64,000 nt of DNA, taken from assembly GCF_005221385.1 (NCBI RefSeq), contig NZ_CP039903.1, positions 1,922,001 through 1,986,000 on the forward strand, read 5' to 3'. Shown here piece by piece: positions 39,534 through 48,890 of the stretch. The notes under the pieces are model-generated. The model ran no database searches and was not told where the DNA came from. It saw nothing but the letters and a program-made list of their open reading frames with translations. The position numbers and the translations under genes are program-made. The first letter of the stretch is position 1. Each line of letters begins with the position of its first letter. Source of the stretch: Agrobacterium tumefaciens (lineage in GTDB: Bacteria; Pseudomonadota; Alphaproteobacteria; Rhizobiales; Rhizobiaceae).

Positions 39534-39578
39534 AGAAAAAAGGCAGGGTAGCCTCGGCTACCCTGCCTTTACTTTTTC
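39534..39578 (-). terminator. Rho-independent terminator of the YqeY-family gene
   Basis: Minus-strand reading: stem AGGCAGGGTAGCC / GGCTACCCTGCCT with a 3-base loop, followed by TTTTTTCTG. A T-rich tail also exists on the plus side. Confidence 0.9.
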
Positions 39579-39593
39579 CAACACGCTGAAAGC

Positions 39594-40046
39594 CTACTTC
39601 AGCAAGTCCTTGACAACGCCGGAGGCCTTCGCAAAGTCGATCTGACCGGGATAACGTTCCTTCAGCGCGTTCATGCACTTGCCCATGTCACGCAGACCGG
39701 AGGCACCGGTTTCGCTGATGACCGCCTGGCACAGTTCGCGCACCTTCTCGGCCGGGATTTCTTCCGGCATGAATTCCTTGATGATGACGATTTCCTCGCG
39801 CTCCTGCGCGGCGAGCTCGGGTCGGCCGGCACCGTCATAGATGGTGGCGGACTCTTCGCGCTGCTTTACCATCTTGGTCAGGATCTGCATGATATCTTCG
39901 TCGCTGACGGGATCCTTGCCCACGCCACGATTGGCGATATCGCGATCCTTGATGGCCGCCTGAATGAGACGCACGGTCGATGTACGTCGGGCGTCACGAG
40001 CCTTCAGCGCATCTTTCAAAGTATTTGCGAACGTGTCGCGCATCAT
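39594..40046 (-). CDS. GatB/YqeY domain protein
   Basis: 150 residues, the full family length. Opening LKDALKARDARRTSTVRLI, middle DEDIMQILTKMVKQREESATIY and closing MGKCMNALKERYPGQID are the conserved blocks. The YqeY domain is the tRNA-binding tail of the GatB amidotransferase subunit, and stand-alone copies may bind tRNA, but their role is not established. AAGGAG lies 7 nt before the start. It is divergent from carA across 335 bp; this neighbourhood (YqeY, carA) is common in Rhizobiales. Confidence 0.9.
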   Translation of the reverse strand: MMRDTFANTLKDALKARDARRTSTVRLIQAAIKDRDIANRGVGKDPVSDEDIMQILTKMVKQREESATIYDGAGRPELAAQEREEIVIIKEFMPEEIPAEKVRELCQAVISETGASGLRDMGKCMNALKERYPGQIDFAKASGVVKDLLK

Positions 40047-40381
40047 TTTTCTTCTCCTTGGGAAAGCCCATTCCGCAGCTTCGCGATAGGCAAACTTTCC
40101 ACCTTATTTTTCGCAACGACATAAACGAGCAACTACGCTCAAGCAAATCAATTGCATAAGCCCTTGAATCCACGGCATCTTAAATCCGCGTAAATCTTGA
40201 GCCTATGGTTGACCGCTTGGGCTGCTTTCGTTATTTTCCGGCACCTGCACGAGATTTTAACGAAGGGTCGGAACGCGAGCTTTATCGCGCGCCCCTTTAT
40301 GTCACGAAGCCTGCGACAAAAATGGCCCCTTACCCCCTGCCTTTCAAGAGGCGGGGTGCGAAGCGGCAGAAACGGAACGAG
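40047..40381. other. Divergent promoter region of yqeY-family gene and carA
   Basis: 335 bp without a credible gene. An upstream in-frame extension of carA is open but has no start signal. A short GC-rich near-palindrome (CCCCTGCCTTTCAAGAGGCG) lies about 45 bp before carA. No PyrR- or arginine-type site is obvious. Confidence 0.45.
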
Positions 40382-41587
40382 ATGACCGAGACAGCGCCCT
40401 GGACTACCCGCAAACCGACCGCAATGCTTGTTCTTGCCGATGGCACGGTGATCGAGGGCACAGGTATCGGCGCAACCGGCAAGGTTCAGGCCGAAGTCTG
40501 CTTCAACACGGCGCTGACGGGCTACGAGGAAATCCTCACTGACCCTTCCTATCTCGGCCAGATCGTCACCTTCACCTTCCCGCATATCGGCAATGTCGGC
40601 ACCAACGAGGAAGACATTGAAGACCTGACTCCCGCCGCCCGCCGCGGCGCCGTTGGCGTCATCTTCAAGGCCGACATCACCGATCCCTCGAACTTCCGCG
40701 CCGTCAAGCATCTGGATGCCTGGCTGAAGGCCCGCGGCGTCATCGGCCTTTGCGGCATCGATACGCGCGCGCTGACCGCATGGATCCGCGAAAACGGCGC
40801 ACCGAACGCGGTCATCGCCCATGATCCGAACGGCGTCTTCGACATCGAGGCGCTAAAGGCCGAAGCAAAGGCCTGGAGCGGCCTTGTCGGCCTCGACCTC
40901 GCCATCGAAGCGACCTCCGGCCAATCCTCCAGCTGGGCTGAAACGCCGTGGGTCTGGAACAAGGGTTATGGCACGCTCGGCGAAGCCGATGCCAAATATC
41001 ACGTCGTCTGCGTGGATTTCGGCGTCAAGCGTAACATTCTGCGCCTTTTCGCCGGTCTCGATTGCAAGGTGACCGTAGTTCCCGCCCAGACTTCGGCCGA
41101 AGACATTCTGGCGCTGAAGCCGGACGGCGTGTTCCTGTCCAACGGCCCGGGAGACCCGGCGGCTACAGGCGAATATGCCGTGCCGGTCATCCAGAACCTC
41201 ATCAAGAGCGAGCTGCCGATCTTCGGCATCTGCCTCGGCCACCAGATGCTCGGCCTCGCCGTCGGCGCAAAGACCGAAAAGATGCATCAGGGTCACCACG
41301 GCGCCAACCATCCGGTCAAGGACTTCACGACAGGCAAGGTTGAAATCGTCTCGATGAACCACGGTTTTGCGGTTGATGCCAAATCGCTGCCTGATGGCGT
41401 CGAAGAAACCCACACGTCGCTGTTCGATGGCACCAATTGCGGCCTGCGCATCGTCGGCAAGCCGGTCTTCTCCGTCCAGCATCACCCGGAAGCTTCACCC
41501 GGCCCGCAGGACAGCCATTATCTCTTCCGCCGCTTCGTCAACCTGCTGCGCGAGAGACAAGGCGAGGCAGCGCTCGCCGAGCGCTGA
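40382..41587 (+). CDS. carA: Carbamoyl-phosphate synthase small subunit
   Basis: 401 residues from the ATG at 40382. The N-terminal dimerisation domain has LVLADGTVIEGTGIGA and GYEEILTDPSYLGQI. The C-terminal class-I glutamine amidotransferase has the oxyanion-loop FLSNGPGDPA, the nucleophile elbow FGICLGHQML with its catalytic Cys, and the FSVQHHPEASPGP histidine/glutamate pair. It hydrolyses glutamine and passes ammonia to CarB, making carbamoyl phosphate for arginine and pyrimidines. carB lies 7.3 kb downstream on the same strand, so the two are not one operon. Confidence 0.97.
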   Translation: MTETAPWTTRKPTAMLVLADGTVIEGTGIGATGKVQAEVCFNTALTGYEEILTDPSYLGQIVTFTFPHIGNVGTNEEDIEDLTPAARRGAVGVIFKADITDPSNFRAVKHLDAWLKARGVIGLCGIDTRALTAWIRENGAPNAVIAHDPNGVFDIEALKAEAKAWSGLVGLDLAIEATSGQSSSWAETPWVWNKGYGTLGEADAKYHVVCVDFGVKRNILRLFAGLDCKVTVVPAQTSAEDILALKPDGVFLSNGPGDPAATGEYAVPVIQNLIKSELPIFGICLGHQMLGLAVGAKTEKMHQGHHGANHPVKDFTTGKVEIVSMNHGFAVDAKSLPDGVEETHTSLFDGTNCGLRIVGKPVFSVQHHPEASPGPQDSHYLFRRFVNLLRERQGEAALAER

Positions 41588-41612
41588 GACAGGCCTTCGA
41601 AACCTCTCCTCC

Positions 41613-41640
41613 GTCATCCTCGCCCTTGAGGCGAGGATCC
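41613..41640. repeat. Single REP-like hairpin
   Basis: GTCATCCTCGCC-CTTGA-GGCGAGGAT, one half-unit of the double-hairpin repeat at 24510-24595. Confidence 0.55.
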
Positions 41641-41679
41641 ATTGACTTCGGCGGGTATGGAAAGCTTTCCAACATTCGC

Positions 41680-41707
41680 ACGGCCCGCTATCAGCGGGCC
41701 GTTTGCA
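41680..41707 (+). terminator. carA terminator hairpin
   Basis: Perfect stem ACGGCCCGCT / AGCGGGCCGT with a 3-base loop, followed by TTGCATTT. It overlaps the stop codon of the convergent MATE gene. Confidence 0.65.
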
Positions 41708-43088
41708 TTTCGCGCTTCACCAGAATGACGAAGCGGACGGTGAGCAAAACAGCTGCCGTCGAAAGACCGATCACGAAACCGAACCAGACGCCACGCCCGC
41801 CAAAACCGAGCGGAAAGGCCATGGTCCAGGCAAGCGCCAGGCCGATCGGCCAATAGGAGATCAGCGCCAGCATCGCTGGAATGCGGGCATCCTTCAGCCC
41901 GCGCAGCAGCCCCGCCGTCACGGCCTGAATGCCATCCACCAGCTGGAAGACGCCGGCGATCACCACGAGGCTGCTGGCATAGGCGAGCACTTCCGCGGCT
42001 TCCGGCAATTTTGGATCGAGGAACCATTTCGCCAGAAAGTCCGGAACGACCGCAAACAGGATGCCGCCGCAAAGTGCAATGCCACAGGCAATGGCGTAGA
42101 TCATGATGGAGGCGCGAATGAGATTTTTGAAATCTCCCTGACCGCGGGCAATGCCCACGCGCACGGTTGCCGCCTGCGACAGGCCAAGCGGGATCATGAA
42201 GGCGATCGAGGCAAGCTGCAGGGCAATGCCATGCGCCGCAAGCTGCACGGTGCCAATCTGCCCCATCAGGATCGAGGCGGCGGCAAACAACGTCACTTCG
42301 GCAAGGATGGTGATGCTGATCGGCAGGCCGAGACGCAGCACTTCGAAAAGCGCATGCCAGTCCGGCCGCCAGAAACGCACGAACAGCTCGTATTTCTTCG
42401 TCTCTTCACGCGTCTGTACATAGAAAACGATGAAGACGAAGCTGAAGGCATTGACGATGACGGCAACGACGGCAGCACCATTCATGCCCATTGCCGGCAA
42501 GCCGAAATGGCCGAACACGAGCGCATAAGCCATCAAACCGTTCATCACCAACATGATGATGGTGACATAAAGAATGATGCCCGCCCGGCCGATGGCGCTG
42601 ACAAGTCCGCGCAGCACGTAGAAAAGCAAAGCTGGCAACAGGCCGAATTTGGCGATGGCGAGATAATGGCCGGTCAACGCCGCCACGTTGGGATTCTGCC
42701 CGAGATAGACCAGAATCCGCTCGGCATTGAAGAAGATCGGCAAAGCGAGGATCCAGTAGGCGATAGCCACCCACATGCCCATGCGCAGCGAGCGGCGGGC
42801 CGCCGTCGCATCGCCCTGCCCATAAGCCTGCGCCACCATTGGCACCACGGCCACGGAAAATCCCGAGCCAAAAATGAAGACGACGAAGAAGAACTGCCCG
42901 GCCAGCACCATGGCCGCCAGCTTTTCAGCCCCCAGCTGCCCGACGATGACCATGTCAGTGGTATGGATGCCAAGCTGCGCGAGCTGCGCACCGATAAGCG
43001 GAATTCCAAGCGCAAGCGTAGCCTTGAAATGCGAAAGCCACGACCCCGATCCGGAGGGAACGGTTTCTGCAACAACCGACGAAGACAT
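41691..43088 (-). CDS. MATE family multidrug efflux transporter (NorM type)
   Basis: 465 residues in about twelve hydrophobic segments, forming two six-helix halves. The first half starts LGIPLIGAQLAQLGIHTTDM with the typical TTDMVIVGQLG. VVPMVAQAYGQGD and the second-half counterpart QAATVRVGIARGQGD are the repeated MATE blocks. It should export cationic drugs or metabolites in exchange for Na+ or H+. It converges with carA. It is preceded by about 330 bp without a gene. Confidence 0.92.
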   Translation of the reverse strand: MSSSVVAETVPSGSGSWLSHFKATLALGIPLIGAQLAQLGIHTTDMVIVGQLGAEKLAAMVLAGQFFFVVFIFGSGFSVAVVPMVAQAYGQGDATAARRSLRMGMWVAIAYWILALPIFFNAERILVYLGQNPNVAALTGHYLAIAKFGLLPALLFYVLRGLVSAIGRAGIILYVTIIMLVMNGLMAYALVFGHFGLPAMGMNGAAVVAVIVNAFSFVFIVFYVQTREETKKYELFVRFWRPDWHALFEVLRLGLPISITILAEVTLFAAASILMGQIGTVQLAAHGIALQLASIAFMIPLGLSQAATVRVGIARGQGDFKNLIRASIMIYAIACGIALCGGILFAVVPDFLAKWFLDPKLPEAAEVLAYASSLVVIAGVFQLVDGIQAVTAGLLRGLKDARIPAMLALISYWPIGLALAWTMAFPLGFGGRGVWFGFVIGLSTAAVLLTVRFVILVKREMQTAR

Positions 43089-43417
43089 TGTAATTCACCT
43101 GAATTTTGGCCATTGCCCGCGAATTGCGCAACGGCAGCAGGGTGATGAATAAAATATTCCCTTCCTGCACGCAACCTTTGCAGCCCGATGATCAAAATTT
43201 ACGCAAAATGGCAAAACCTGCCGGCACAGTCTGAAACGGCATGAACCAAAACAAATTTAGTCGAATTTTACCATTTCACTTTACGTATTAGAACATCGCG
43301 TAGTTCTTTTAAATCATAAGCTGCATGACGCAGAATATTCCCGCCCTAGAGGCATGTCTTTCCCCCCATTCTCCAAGATGACCCGACCGGGCATATCTGG
43401 TTTCAAGGACGTGTAGC
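43089..43417. other. 329-bp divergent gap (MATE / chemoreceptor), no gene seen
   Basis: The central part (about 43,240-43,320) is AT-rich and includes AACAAATTTAGTCGAATTTT, probably promoter sequence. No RNA or coding signal found. Confidence 0.45.
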
Positions 43418-45508
43418 TTGCCAAAAAAATCCAACCTCATGACGCGCATTCTGTTTGCGGCATCATCACTTGTTGTCGCCGCCTTTGCGGGATTTTCTTT
43501 CTATATCGATAGCCTTCAGCACCGGGTCACGACGGAAGCGGTGGCGGAAAACATCGATTCGTCCGGCAAGCAGGCCGCACAGAGCATCGCAAACTGGCTG
43601 AACGGCCGCATCATGCTCACCGACACGGTGGCGAAAACGCTTGCGAAGCTTCCGGAGGACGATGCCAAGCTGCAGTTCCTTCAGAACGACGTGCTGACAG
43701 CGCAGTTCATGTCCACCTATTTCGGCAATGCCGAAAACGGCGTCTTCACGACGTTCCCGAAAACACCGCTTCCGGAAGGTTATGACCCGCGCAAGCGCCC
43801 CTGGTATCTGGATGCGGTCAAGGCCGGCAAGCCGGTGCTGACCGAACCTTACACCGACGCCTCGACCGGCGGCCTCGTCATCACTGCAGCGATGCCCGTT
43901 TCCGTTGATGGCAAGTTGGCTGGCGTGACGGGAAGCGACTTCTCGCTGGATTCGTTGGTAAAGATGATCAAGTCCGTAGATGCCGGCACGGACGGTTACG
44001 CCTTCCTTGTCAGTAAGGACGGCAAGATCCTTATTCATCCCGATCCGAAACTCGTCGATAAGCCGCTGAGCGATCTTTTCAAGGTCAACACACCGGCAAT
44101 TTCCTCGGCGATTTCCCAGACCGAAATTGACGGCAAGGGCAAGATCACCAGCTTCATCCCGGTTGCCGGCCTGCCCTCGGTCGACTGGTATCTCGGCTTT
44201 GTCGTCGATTCCGATATAGCCTACAGCGCAATCGGCCAGTTCCGGCTGGCAGCGACCATTGCCACGGTTCTTGCCGCTGCAATCATGATCGCGCTGCTTG
44301 CAACTGTGCTCTCCCGTTTCATCGTCCGCCCTGTCACACAGATGACCTCGGCCATGGAAGGCCTTGCGGCCGGCAATCTCGATGTCGCCATTCCCGGCCA
44401 GGAGCGCACCGACCAGATCGGCTCGATGGCCGCGGCAGTTGCCGTTTTCAGGTCGAACGCCATGGAGCGCCTGCGTCTCGAAGGTGACGCCGAAGAAAAC
44501 CGCACGCTTTCCGAACAGGAGCGCAACGAGCGGGAGAGAAGTTCGGCGAAAGACGCGGCGGACATCCAGTTCGCGGTCGATTCGCTCGCCAAAGGTCTGG
44601 CGCATCTTTCGGACGGCGATCTCAATTACCGCATCGACACGCCTTTCGTGAGCCGCATCGACCGCCTGCGCGACGATTTCAACAATTCCGTCGCCAAGCT
44701 GAATGTGGCGCTCAGCACCGTTGGCCAGAATGCCCGCGCAATCGACGCCGGTGCTGGTGAGATTCGCCAATCCGCCGACGATCTGGCACGGCGCACGGAG
44801 CAGCAGGCAGCCTCGGTGGAGGAAACCGCCGCGGCGCTCGAGGAAATCACCACCACCGTGAAGGACTCCGCCCGCCGCGCCGAGGAAGTCGGACGTCTGG
44901 TTGATCGCGCCCGCGGCAATGCCGAACAATCCGGCATCATCGTCGAAGATGCGGTTCGCGCCATGGAAGGCATTGAAAAATCATCGTCGGAGATCAGCAA
45001 TATCATCGGCGTGATCGACGAAATCGCCTTCCAGACAAACCTTCTGGCGCTGAATGCCGGCGTGGAAGCGGCGCGTGCCGGTGAAGCCGGCAAGGGTTTT
45101 GCCGTCGTCGCACAGGAAGTGCGCGAACTTGCCCAGCGCTCCGCCAATGCCGCCAAGGAAATCAAGACGCTGATCAATGCCTCGACATCGCAGGTGCAGT
45201 CCGGCGTCGATCTCGTCGGCAATGCCGGCAAGGCGCTGGAAACCATCGTCCGCGAAGTGCAGGAGATCAACCGTCACATCGACGCCATCGTGACGTCGTC
45301 GCGCGAACAGTCGACCGGGCTTCAGGAAATCAACACCGCCATCAACACCATCGATCAGGGCACGCAGCAGAATGCCGCCATGGTCGAGGAACAGACGGCC
45401 GCAAGCCATGGCCTTGCTTCGGAAGCGGCGGCGCTCAACGATCTGCTGGCGCAATTCCAGCTTGCCACGGCCACGCGGCGGCAGGCGGAATATGGGCGGG
45501 CTGCTTAG
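43418..45508 (+). CDS. Methyl-accepting chemotaxis protein with dCache sensor
   Basis: 696 residues from a TTG at 43418 with AAGGA 8 nt before it; an ATG seven codons in is possible. TM1 is at about residues 9-29. The periplasmic dCache domain (about 30-275) has the RKRPWYLDAVKAGKPVLTEPY ligand motif in two nearby pieces. TM2 is at about 278-300, followed by a HAMP domain and a second HAMP-like segment (LAHLSDGDLNYRID). The signalling hairpin tip reads IDEIAFQTNLLALNAGVEAARAGE, the universal MCP signature, seen across positions 530-555. The dCache pocket with R-K-PWY suggests an amino acid or similar ligand. No CheR-tail pentapeptide is evident. Confidence 0.94.
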   Translation: MPKKSNLMTRILFAASSLVVAAFAGFSFYIDSLQHRVTTEAVAENIDSSGKQAAQSIANWLNGRIMLTDTVAKTLAKLPEDDAKLQFLQNDVLTAQFMSTYFGNAENGVFTTFPKTPLPEGYDPRKRPWYLDAVKAGKPVLTEPYTDASTGGLVITAAMPVSVDGKLAGVTGSDFSLDSLVKMIKSVDAGTDGYAFLVSKDGKILIHPDPKLVDKPLSDLFKVNTPAISSAISQTEIDGKGKITSFIPVAGLPSVDWYLGFVVDSDIAYSAIGQFRLAATIATVLAAAIMIALLATVLSRFIVRPVTQMTSAMEGLAAGNLDVAIPGQERTDQIGSMAAAVAVFRSNAMERLRLEGDAEENRTLSEQERNERERSSAKDAADIQFAVDSLAKGLAHLSDGDLNYRIDTPFVSRIDRLRDDFNNSVAKLNVALSTVGQNARAIDAGAGEIRQSADDLARRTEQQAASVEETAAALEEITTTVKDSARRAEEVGRLVDRARGNAEQSGIIVEDAVRAMEGIEKSSSEISNIIGVIDEIAFQTNLLALNAGVEAARAGEAGKGFAVVAQEVRELAQRSANAAKEIKTLINASTSQVQSGVDLVGNAGKALETIVREVQEINRHIDAIVTSSREQSTGLQEINTAINTIDQGTQQNAAMVEEQTAASHGLASEAAALNDLLAQFQLATATRRQAEYGRAA

Positions 45509-45551
45509 GGGAACCGCCTGCTCGTTTAGTGGAGGCAACGCATACAAACGC

Positions 45552-45667
45552 CGTCACCCCGGACTAGATCCGGGGTCCAGCGCGATCAGGTCCTTGATCG
45601 CGAAAGACTCATTCCTCACGGCGCAGACGCGCCGTAGCTGGATGCCGGATCAAGTCCGGCATGACGG
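45552..45667. repeat. Composite REP-like repeat with four hairpins
   Basis: Bounded by GTCACCCCGG and CCGGCATGAC. Inside are CCCCGGACTAGATCCGGGG, GCGATCAGG-TCCTTGATCGC, GGCGCAGACGCGCC and TGCCGGATCAAGTCCGGCA hairpins in succession. Confidence 0.7.
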
Positions 45668-45689
45668 AGGATAGGTTTCAACCTCTTTC

Positions 45690-45719
45690 ATGGCCGGATC
45701 GATCCGGCCATTTTTATTT
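45690..45719 (+). terminator. Rho-independent terminator downstream of the chemoreceptor
   Basis: Perfect palindrome ATGGCCGGATC / GATCCGGCCAT followed by TTTTTATTT. Confidence 0.75.
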
Positions 45720-45797
45720 GCTGTGCGAAAGATACCCCGTTCTCTCCACCCGCCCGATCCGCTAGAGCTTGATCGATCATGATATGCGGAGGAACTC

Positions 45798-46277
45798 ATG
45801 CTGGAACTGATTTGGCGCGGCATTGCCATGGGCATTGGCGGCACGGTGTTTATGGATATATGGGCGATTGTGCTGCATCGGTTTTTTGGCCAGTCAGCGC
45901 CGAACTGGGCGCCGGTCGGCCGCTGGTTCTGGCACGTACCGAAAGGTACGATATTTCACGATAGCATCGCCACGGCCGCGCCTTATGAACATGAACTGGC
46001 GCTCGGCTGGATTTCGCACTACGCCGTCGGCATCCTCTACGGCATCATTCTGGCGCTGGTGGTGCCGGCTGCCTGGTTTGCAAACCCGTCCTTCATCCAG
46101 CCGTGGATCGTCGGCATCGTCACGGTCGGCGCGGGCTGGTTCCTGTTGCAGCCGGGTCTCGGCATCGGCTGGGCGGCCTCAAAAACGCCCAATCCCACCA
46201 AGGTTCGTGTTCTCAACCTCGTTGCCCATACGGTCTTCGCACTCGGCATGTATGCCGTGGCGCTTTTGATGCGCTAA
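45798..46277 (+). CDS. DUF2938 family membrane protein
   Basis: 159 residues, four hydrophobic segments. Family blocks are IAMGIGGTVFMDIWA, GRWFWHVPKGTIFHDSIA and PGLGIGWAASKTPNP. The function is unknown. GGAGG lies 6 nt before the ATG. It converges with a zinc-peptidase gene, and a strong terminator lies between them. Confidence 0.85.
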   Translation: MLELIWRGIAMGIGGTVFMDIWAIVLHRFFGQSAPNWAPVGRWFWHVPKGTIFHDSIATAAPYEHELALGWISHYAVGILYGIILALVVPAAWFANPSFIQPWIVGIVTVGAGWFLLQPGLGIGWAASKTPNPTKVRVLNLVAHTVFALGMYAVALLMR

Positions 46278-46280
46278 ACA

Positions 46281-46310
46281 AAAAAGGGGGCTAAAAAGCC
46301 CCCTCATCTC
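46281..46310 (-). terminator. Terminator between DUF2938 and zinc-peptidase genes
   Basis: Stem GGGGGCT / AGCCCCC with a 4-base loop. On the minus strand it is followed by TTTTTTTG, so it mainly serves the zinc-peptidase gene. Confidence 0.85.
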
Positions 46311-46317
46311 TTCATTC

Positions 46318-47250
46318 TCAAAGATTGGCCGAGAACGTATCGCAATCCTCGACACGGCCGCTCTGGAAACCGCGCTTGAACCATTCCGCCCGCTGTGCCG
46401 AGGTGCCGTGGTTGAAACTATCAGGCACCACATAACCTTGGGTCTGCTTCTGCAACGTGTCGTCACCGATCTGATGGGCGGCGTTCAACGCTTCCTCAAG
46501 GTCGCCGGTTTCGAGAATGCCCTTCTGCTCGGTGAACTTGCCCCAGATGCCGGCATAACAATCCGCCTGAAGCTCCACGCGCACCGACATCTTGTTGGCA
46601 TCCACCTGGCTCATCGACTGGCGGCGGCGGTTGAATTCCGGCAGGACGCCGGTCAGGTTCTGGATGTGGTGGCCAATCTCATGCGCAATCACGTAAGCCT
46701 GCGCGAAATCGCCGGCCGCGCCGAAACGCTGGTCCAATTCCTTGAAGAAGCTGGTGTCGAGATAGACCTTGCGGTCACCCGGGCAATAAAACGGGCCGCT
46801 GGCAGCCGAAGCATAACCGCAGGCGGAAGACACCTGGCCGGAGAACAGAACCAGCGTCGGTTTCTGATAGGTCTCGCCAGCGGACTGGAAAATGCCACTC
46901 CACGTATCTTCGGTCTCGGCCAGCACGGTGCGCACGAAAGCCGTCGTCTCGTCAGATGATTGCCCCTGCGGACGCGTGCCGGACTGCTGGGTTCCGGATT
47001 GCTGCGTTGTGCCACCACCATCCAGTGAAATATCGCCGCCCGAAAGCAGCGTCAGCGGATTGATGCCAAGCACCCAGCTGATCAGCAGGATGACCAGAAT
47101 GCCGCCGATGCCGATGCCGCCGCCGCGGCGCCCAATCGGCACACGCATTCCCCCTCGGGAAAAAGGATCGTTGCCCGAAGGCCCCGAACCCGCTGACATG
47201 CCGCGCCGGTCCTCGATATTGTCCGATTGGCGACGCCCTCTCCATTCCAT
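46318..47250 (-). CDS. YpfJ-like neutral zinc metallopeptidase
   Basis: 310 residues. A cytoplasmic N-terminus rich in Arg and Gly is followed by one membrane helix (about residues 47-63) and a Gln/Gly/Thr linker. The catalytic domain (about 100-305) has the zinc-binding YVIAHEIGHHIQNLTG motif near residues 185-200, plus the family phrases ASGPFYCPGDRKVYLD and VELQADCYAGIWGK, where the third metal ligand lies. The family is PF04228; the substrate is unknown. A DUF2306 gene lies 88 bp upstream on the same strand. Confidence 0.9.
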   Translation of the reverse strand: MEWRGRRQSDNIEDRRGMSAGSGPSGNDPFSRGGMRVPIGRRGGGIGIGGILVILLISWVLGINPLTLLSGGDISLDGGGTTQQSGTQQSGTRPQGQSSDETTAFVRTVLAETEDTWSGIFQSAGETYQKPTLVLFSGQVSSACGYASAASGPFYCPGDRKVYLDTSFFKELDQRFGAAGDFAQAYVIAHEIGHHIQNLTGVLPEFNRRRQSMSQVDANKMSVRVELQADCYAGIWGKFTEQKGILETGDLEEALNAAHQIGDDTLQKQTQGYVVPDSFNHGTSAQRAEWFKRGFQSGRVEDCDTFSANL

Positions 47251-47337
47251 GCTCTTCTCCCGGCGAATATCGCCTCAACAAGCTGCCTTATAACGGCACT
47301 ATAATACATCTTGTTCCGGAAGAAAGCTTGGCCTCTC

Positions 47338-47826
47338 TCAGGCGGCACGCCGCTTTTGCCTGAAGACCGCAACGAACAGGAAAACAAACAACAGGCCACC
47401 GACCGACAGCGTCAGAAAATCCTCCCCGCCATTGCCGAAAACAACCTCGTTCATGATACGCGTGGGAAGGAAGGTGAAACCGCCCGCAATGACGATGCCG
47501 CCGAGATAAACGCCCTGCATGATCCGCATATGGCGCTTTATTTCACCCCTGCGCGCGAAATAGACCGATTGCAGACAGCCATATATGGTGAAAATCGACA
47601 TCAGGTGGATCGGGCTGAAACCATAAAAGACATTCAGTTCATGGATGAAGAATGTCGAGAAGGACGTGAGAACCATCAGCGCGACCCAGATCTTGCCGAG
47701 CAGCCGGTGAAGAGGCGTGCCTTTGGGAGAAAACAAAACCACCGCGCCGAGAATGGCGGCGGGAATGACCGTCGCCACATGCAGCTGAACGGCGAAAGGC
47801 GCGTCGAGAAGAGGTTGAAGGGACAT
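47338..47826 (-). CDS. DUF2306 family membrane protein
   Basis: 162 residues from the ATG at 47826, preceded by GGGTGAG; a GTG nine bases earlier also fits. Four transmembrane segments. HVATVIPAAILGAVVLF, HRLLGKIWVALM and the FIHELNVFYGFSPIHLMSI block (histidines inside helices) are typical of DUF2306. The function is unknown; intramembrane histidines hint at heme or metal binding. It is divergent from a LytTR regulator gene over 85 bp. Confidence 0.85.
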   Translation of the reverse strand: MSLQPLLDAPFAVQLHVATVIPAAILGAVVLFSPKGTPLHRLLGKIWVALMVLTSFSTFFIHELNVFYGFSPIHLMSIFTIYGCLQSVYFARRGEIKRHMRIMQGVYLGGIVIAGGFTFLPTRIMNEVVFGNGGEDFLTLSVGGLLFVFLFVAVFRQKRRAA

Positions 47827-47835
47827 TTGTCTCAC

Positions 47836-47885
47836 CCGGTTGAACTCGGCGGCAATTTCAGCGAAACATGGCTTGGCTCAACCGG
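47836..47885. promoter_or_regulatory. Inverted half-sites in the DUF2306/LytTR divergent promoter
   Basis: CCGGTTGA at 47836-47843 and its exact complement TCAACCGG at 47878-47885, 34 bp apart. Candidate binding sites for the LytTR protein encoded by one of the two genes. Confidence 0.35.
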
Positions 47886-47911
47886 AATAGCGCAAACAGC
47901 GGGAGAACTTC

Positions 47912-48733
47912 GTGAACGGCAATGTCGTGCAATCCACGCTTCGCCAATTGCAAGCGAAGGGTCGTTCCCGCTCGTTGTGGAGCACCTTCGTCGCCATAGC
48001 CGTTCTCTTCATCGTGACAGGTCCCTATGGTACGGGCCAGAAAATGGCCTTTTGGCCAAGGGCTGCCTATTGGACCCTGCTCTTAGGCTCGGGCTGGATC
48101 ATCACCACCGGTTTTTCGGCCTTCGCCAATGCCGCGCTGGTACGGACGCTGACAAGCCCGCTTGCCCGGATGATGGCCGGAGCGATCGCCGCCGCCCTGC
48201 CGATCGGTGCGACCATAACCCTCGCTAACCATGCGTTTTTCGCGCAGCCCGTCGATATCGCCTCGATTGGCGAGGATGCTCAGGCTGCTCTGCCGCTTTG
48301 CCTGATATTCTGTTTCCTCGGTTACCTGACAGCCGGCCCCGCAAACACAACCGATCCAACCGAAGAGACAGGAGCGGAAACCACGCCACCACCTTCGGTC
48401 AAGGAGCGTCCCGCAATTCTTGACCGCCTGGAGCCGGAGCGGCGCGGACCGCTGCTGCGTCTTTCCGTGCAGGATCACTATACCGAGGTGGTGACGACGC
48501 GGGGATGTCAGCTGGTTCTGCTGCGTTTTGCCGATGCGATGAAGGAAATTGGCGATACGAAAGGCTTGCAGGTACACCGCTCGCACTGGATTGCCGATGC
48601 CGACGTCGTCTCGCTGCGCAAACAGGCGGGCCGCCTGCACCTCATGACCAGAGACGGCACGGAAATTCCCGTCAGCCGCTCCCATAATGCGGCGGTGCAG
48701 GCCCGTTTCGCCGCGCACGCCCCTGCCGGTTAA
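47912..48733 (+). CDS. LytTR family DNA-binding protein with membrane N-terminus
   Basis: 273 residues from a GTG at 47912 after GGGAGA. Four hydrophobic segments fill about residues 23-145. A proline/threonine-rich linker follows, and a C-terminal LytTR domain from about residue 170 (LLRLSVQDHYTEVVTTRG, VHRSHWIADADV, VSRSH at the end). LytTR domains bind DNA through beta strands. No receiver domain is present, so the membrane part is likely the sensor. It is paired divergently with the DUF2306 gene, a recurrent arrangement that suggests mutual regulation. Confidence 0.88.
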   Translation: MNGNVVQSTLRQLQAKGRSRSLWSTFVAIAVLFIVTGPYGTGQKMAFWPRAAYWTLLLGSGWIITTGFSAFANAALVRTLTSPLARMMAGAIAAALPIGATITLANHAFFAQPVDIASIGEDAQAALPLCLIFCFLGYLTAGPANTTDPTEETGAETTPPPSVKERPAILDRLEPERRGPLLRLSVQDHYTEVVTTRGCQLVLLRFADAMKEIGDTKGLQVHRSHWIADADVVSLRKQAGRLHLMTRDGTEIPVSRSHNAAVQARFAAHAPAG

Positions 48734-48890
48734 GAGTTTCTGTCGATTCCGGAATTTATGGGGTTCCGTTCTCAAAAACATTTGCCTATAAGCCGCTTCT
48801 AGCCTGAAAACATTTGAATTGCGCTCCCCGGCCGGTGATCTTCCACCGTAGCCGGTGCTTTGCGCAACCAAAAAGCGGAACGAGAGAGCC

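Noticed and set aside
45552..45667. Four successive hairpins considered as a CRISPR or integron-like array
   Set aside because: The units differ in sequence and spacing; they are REP-type hairpins.
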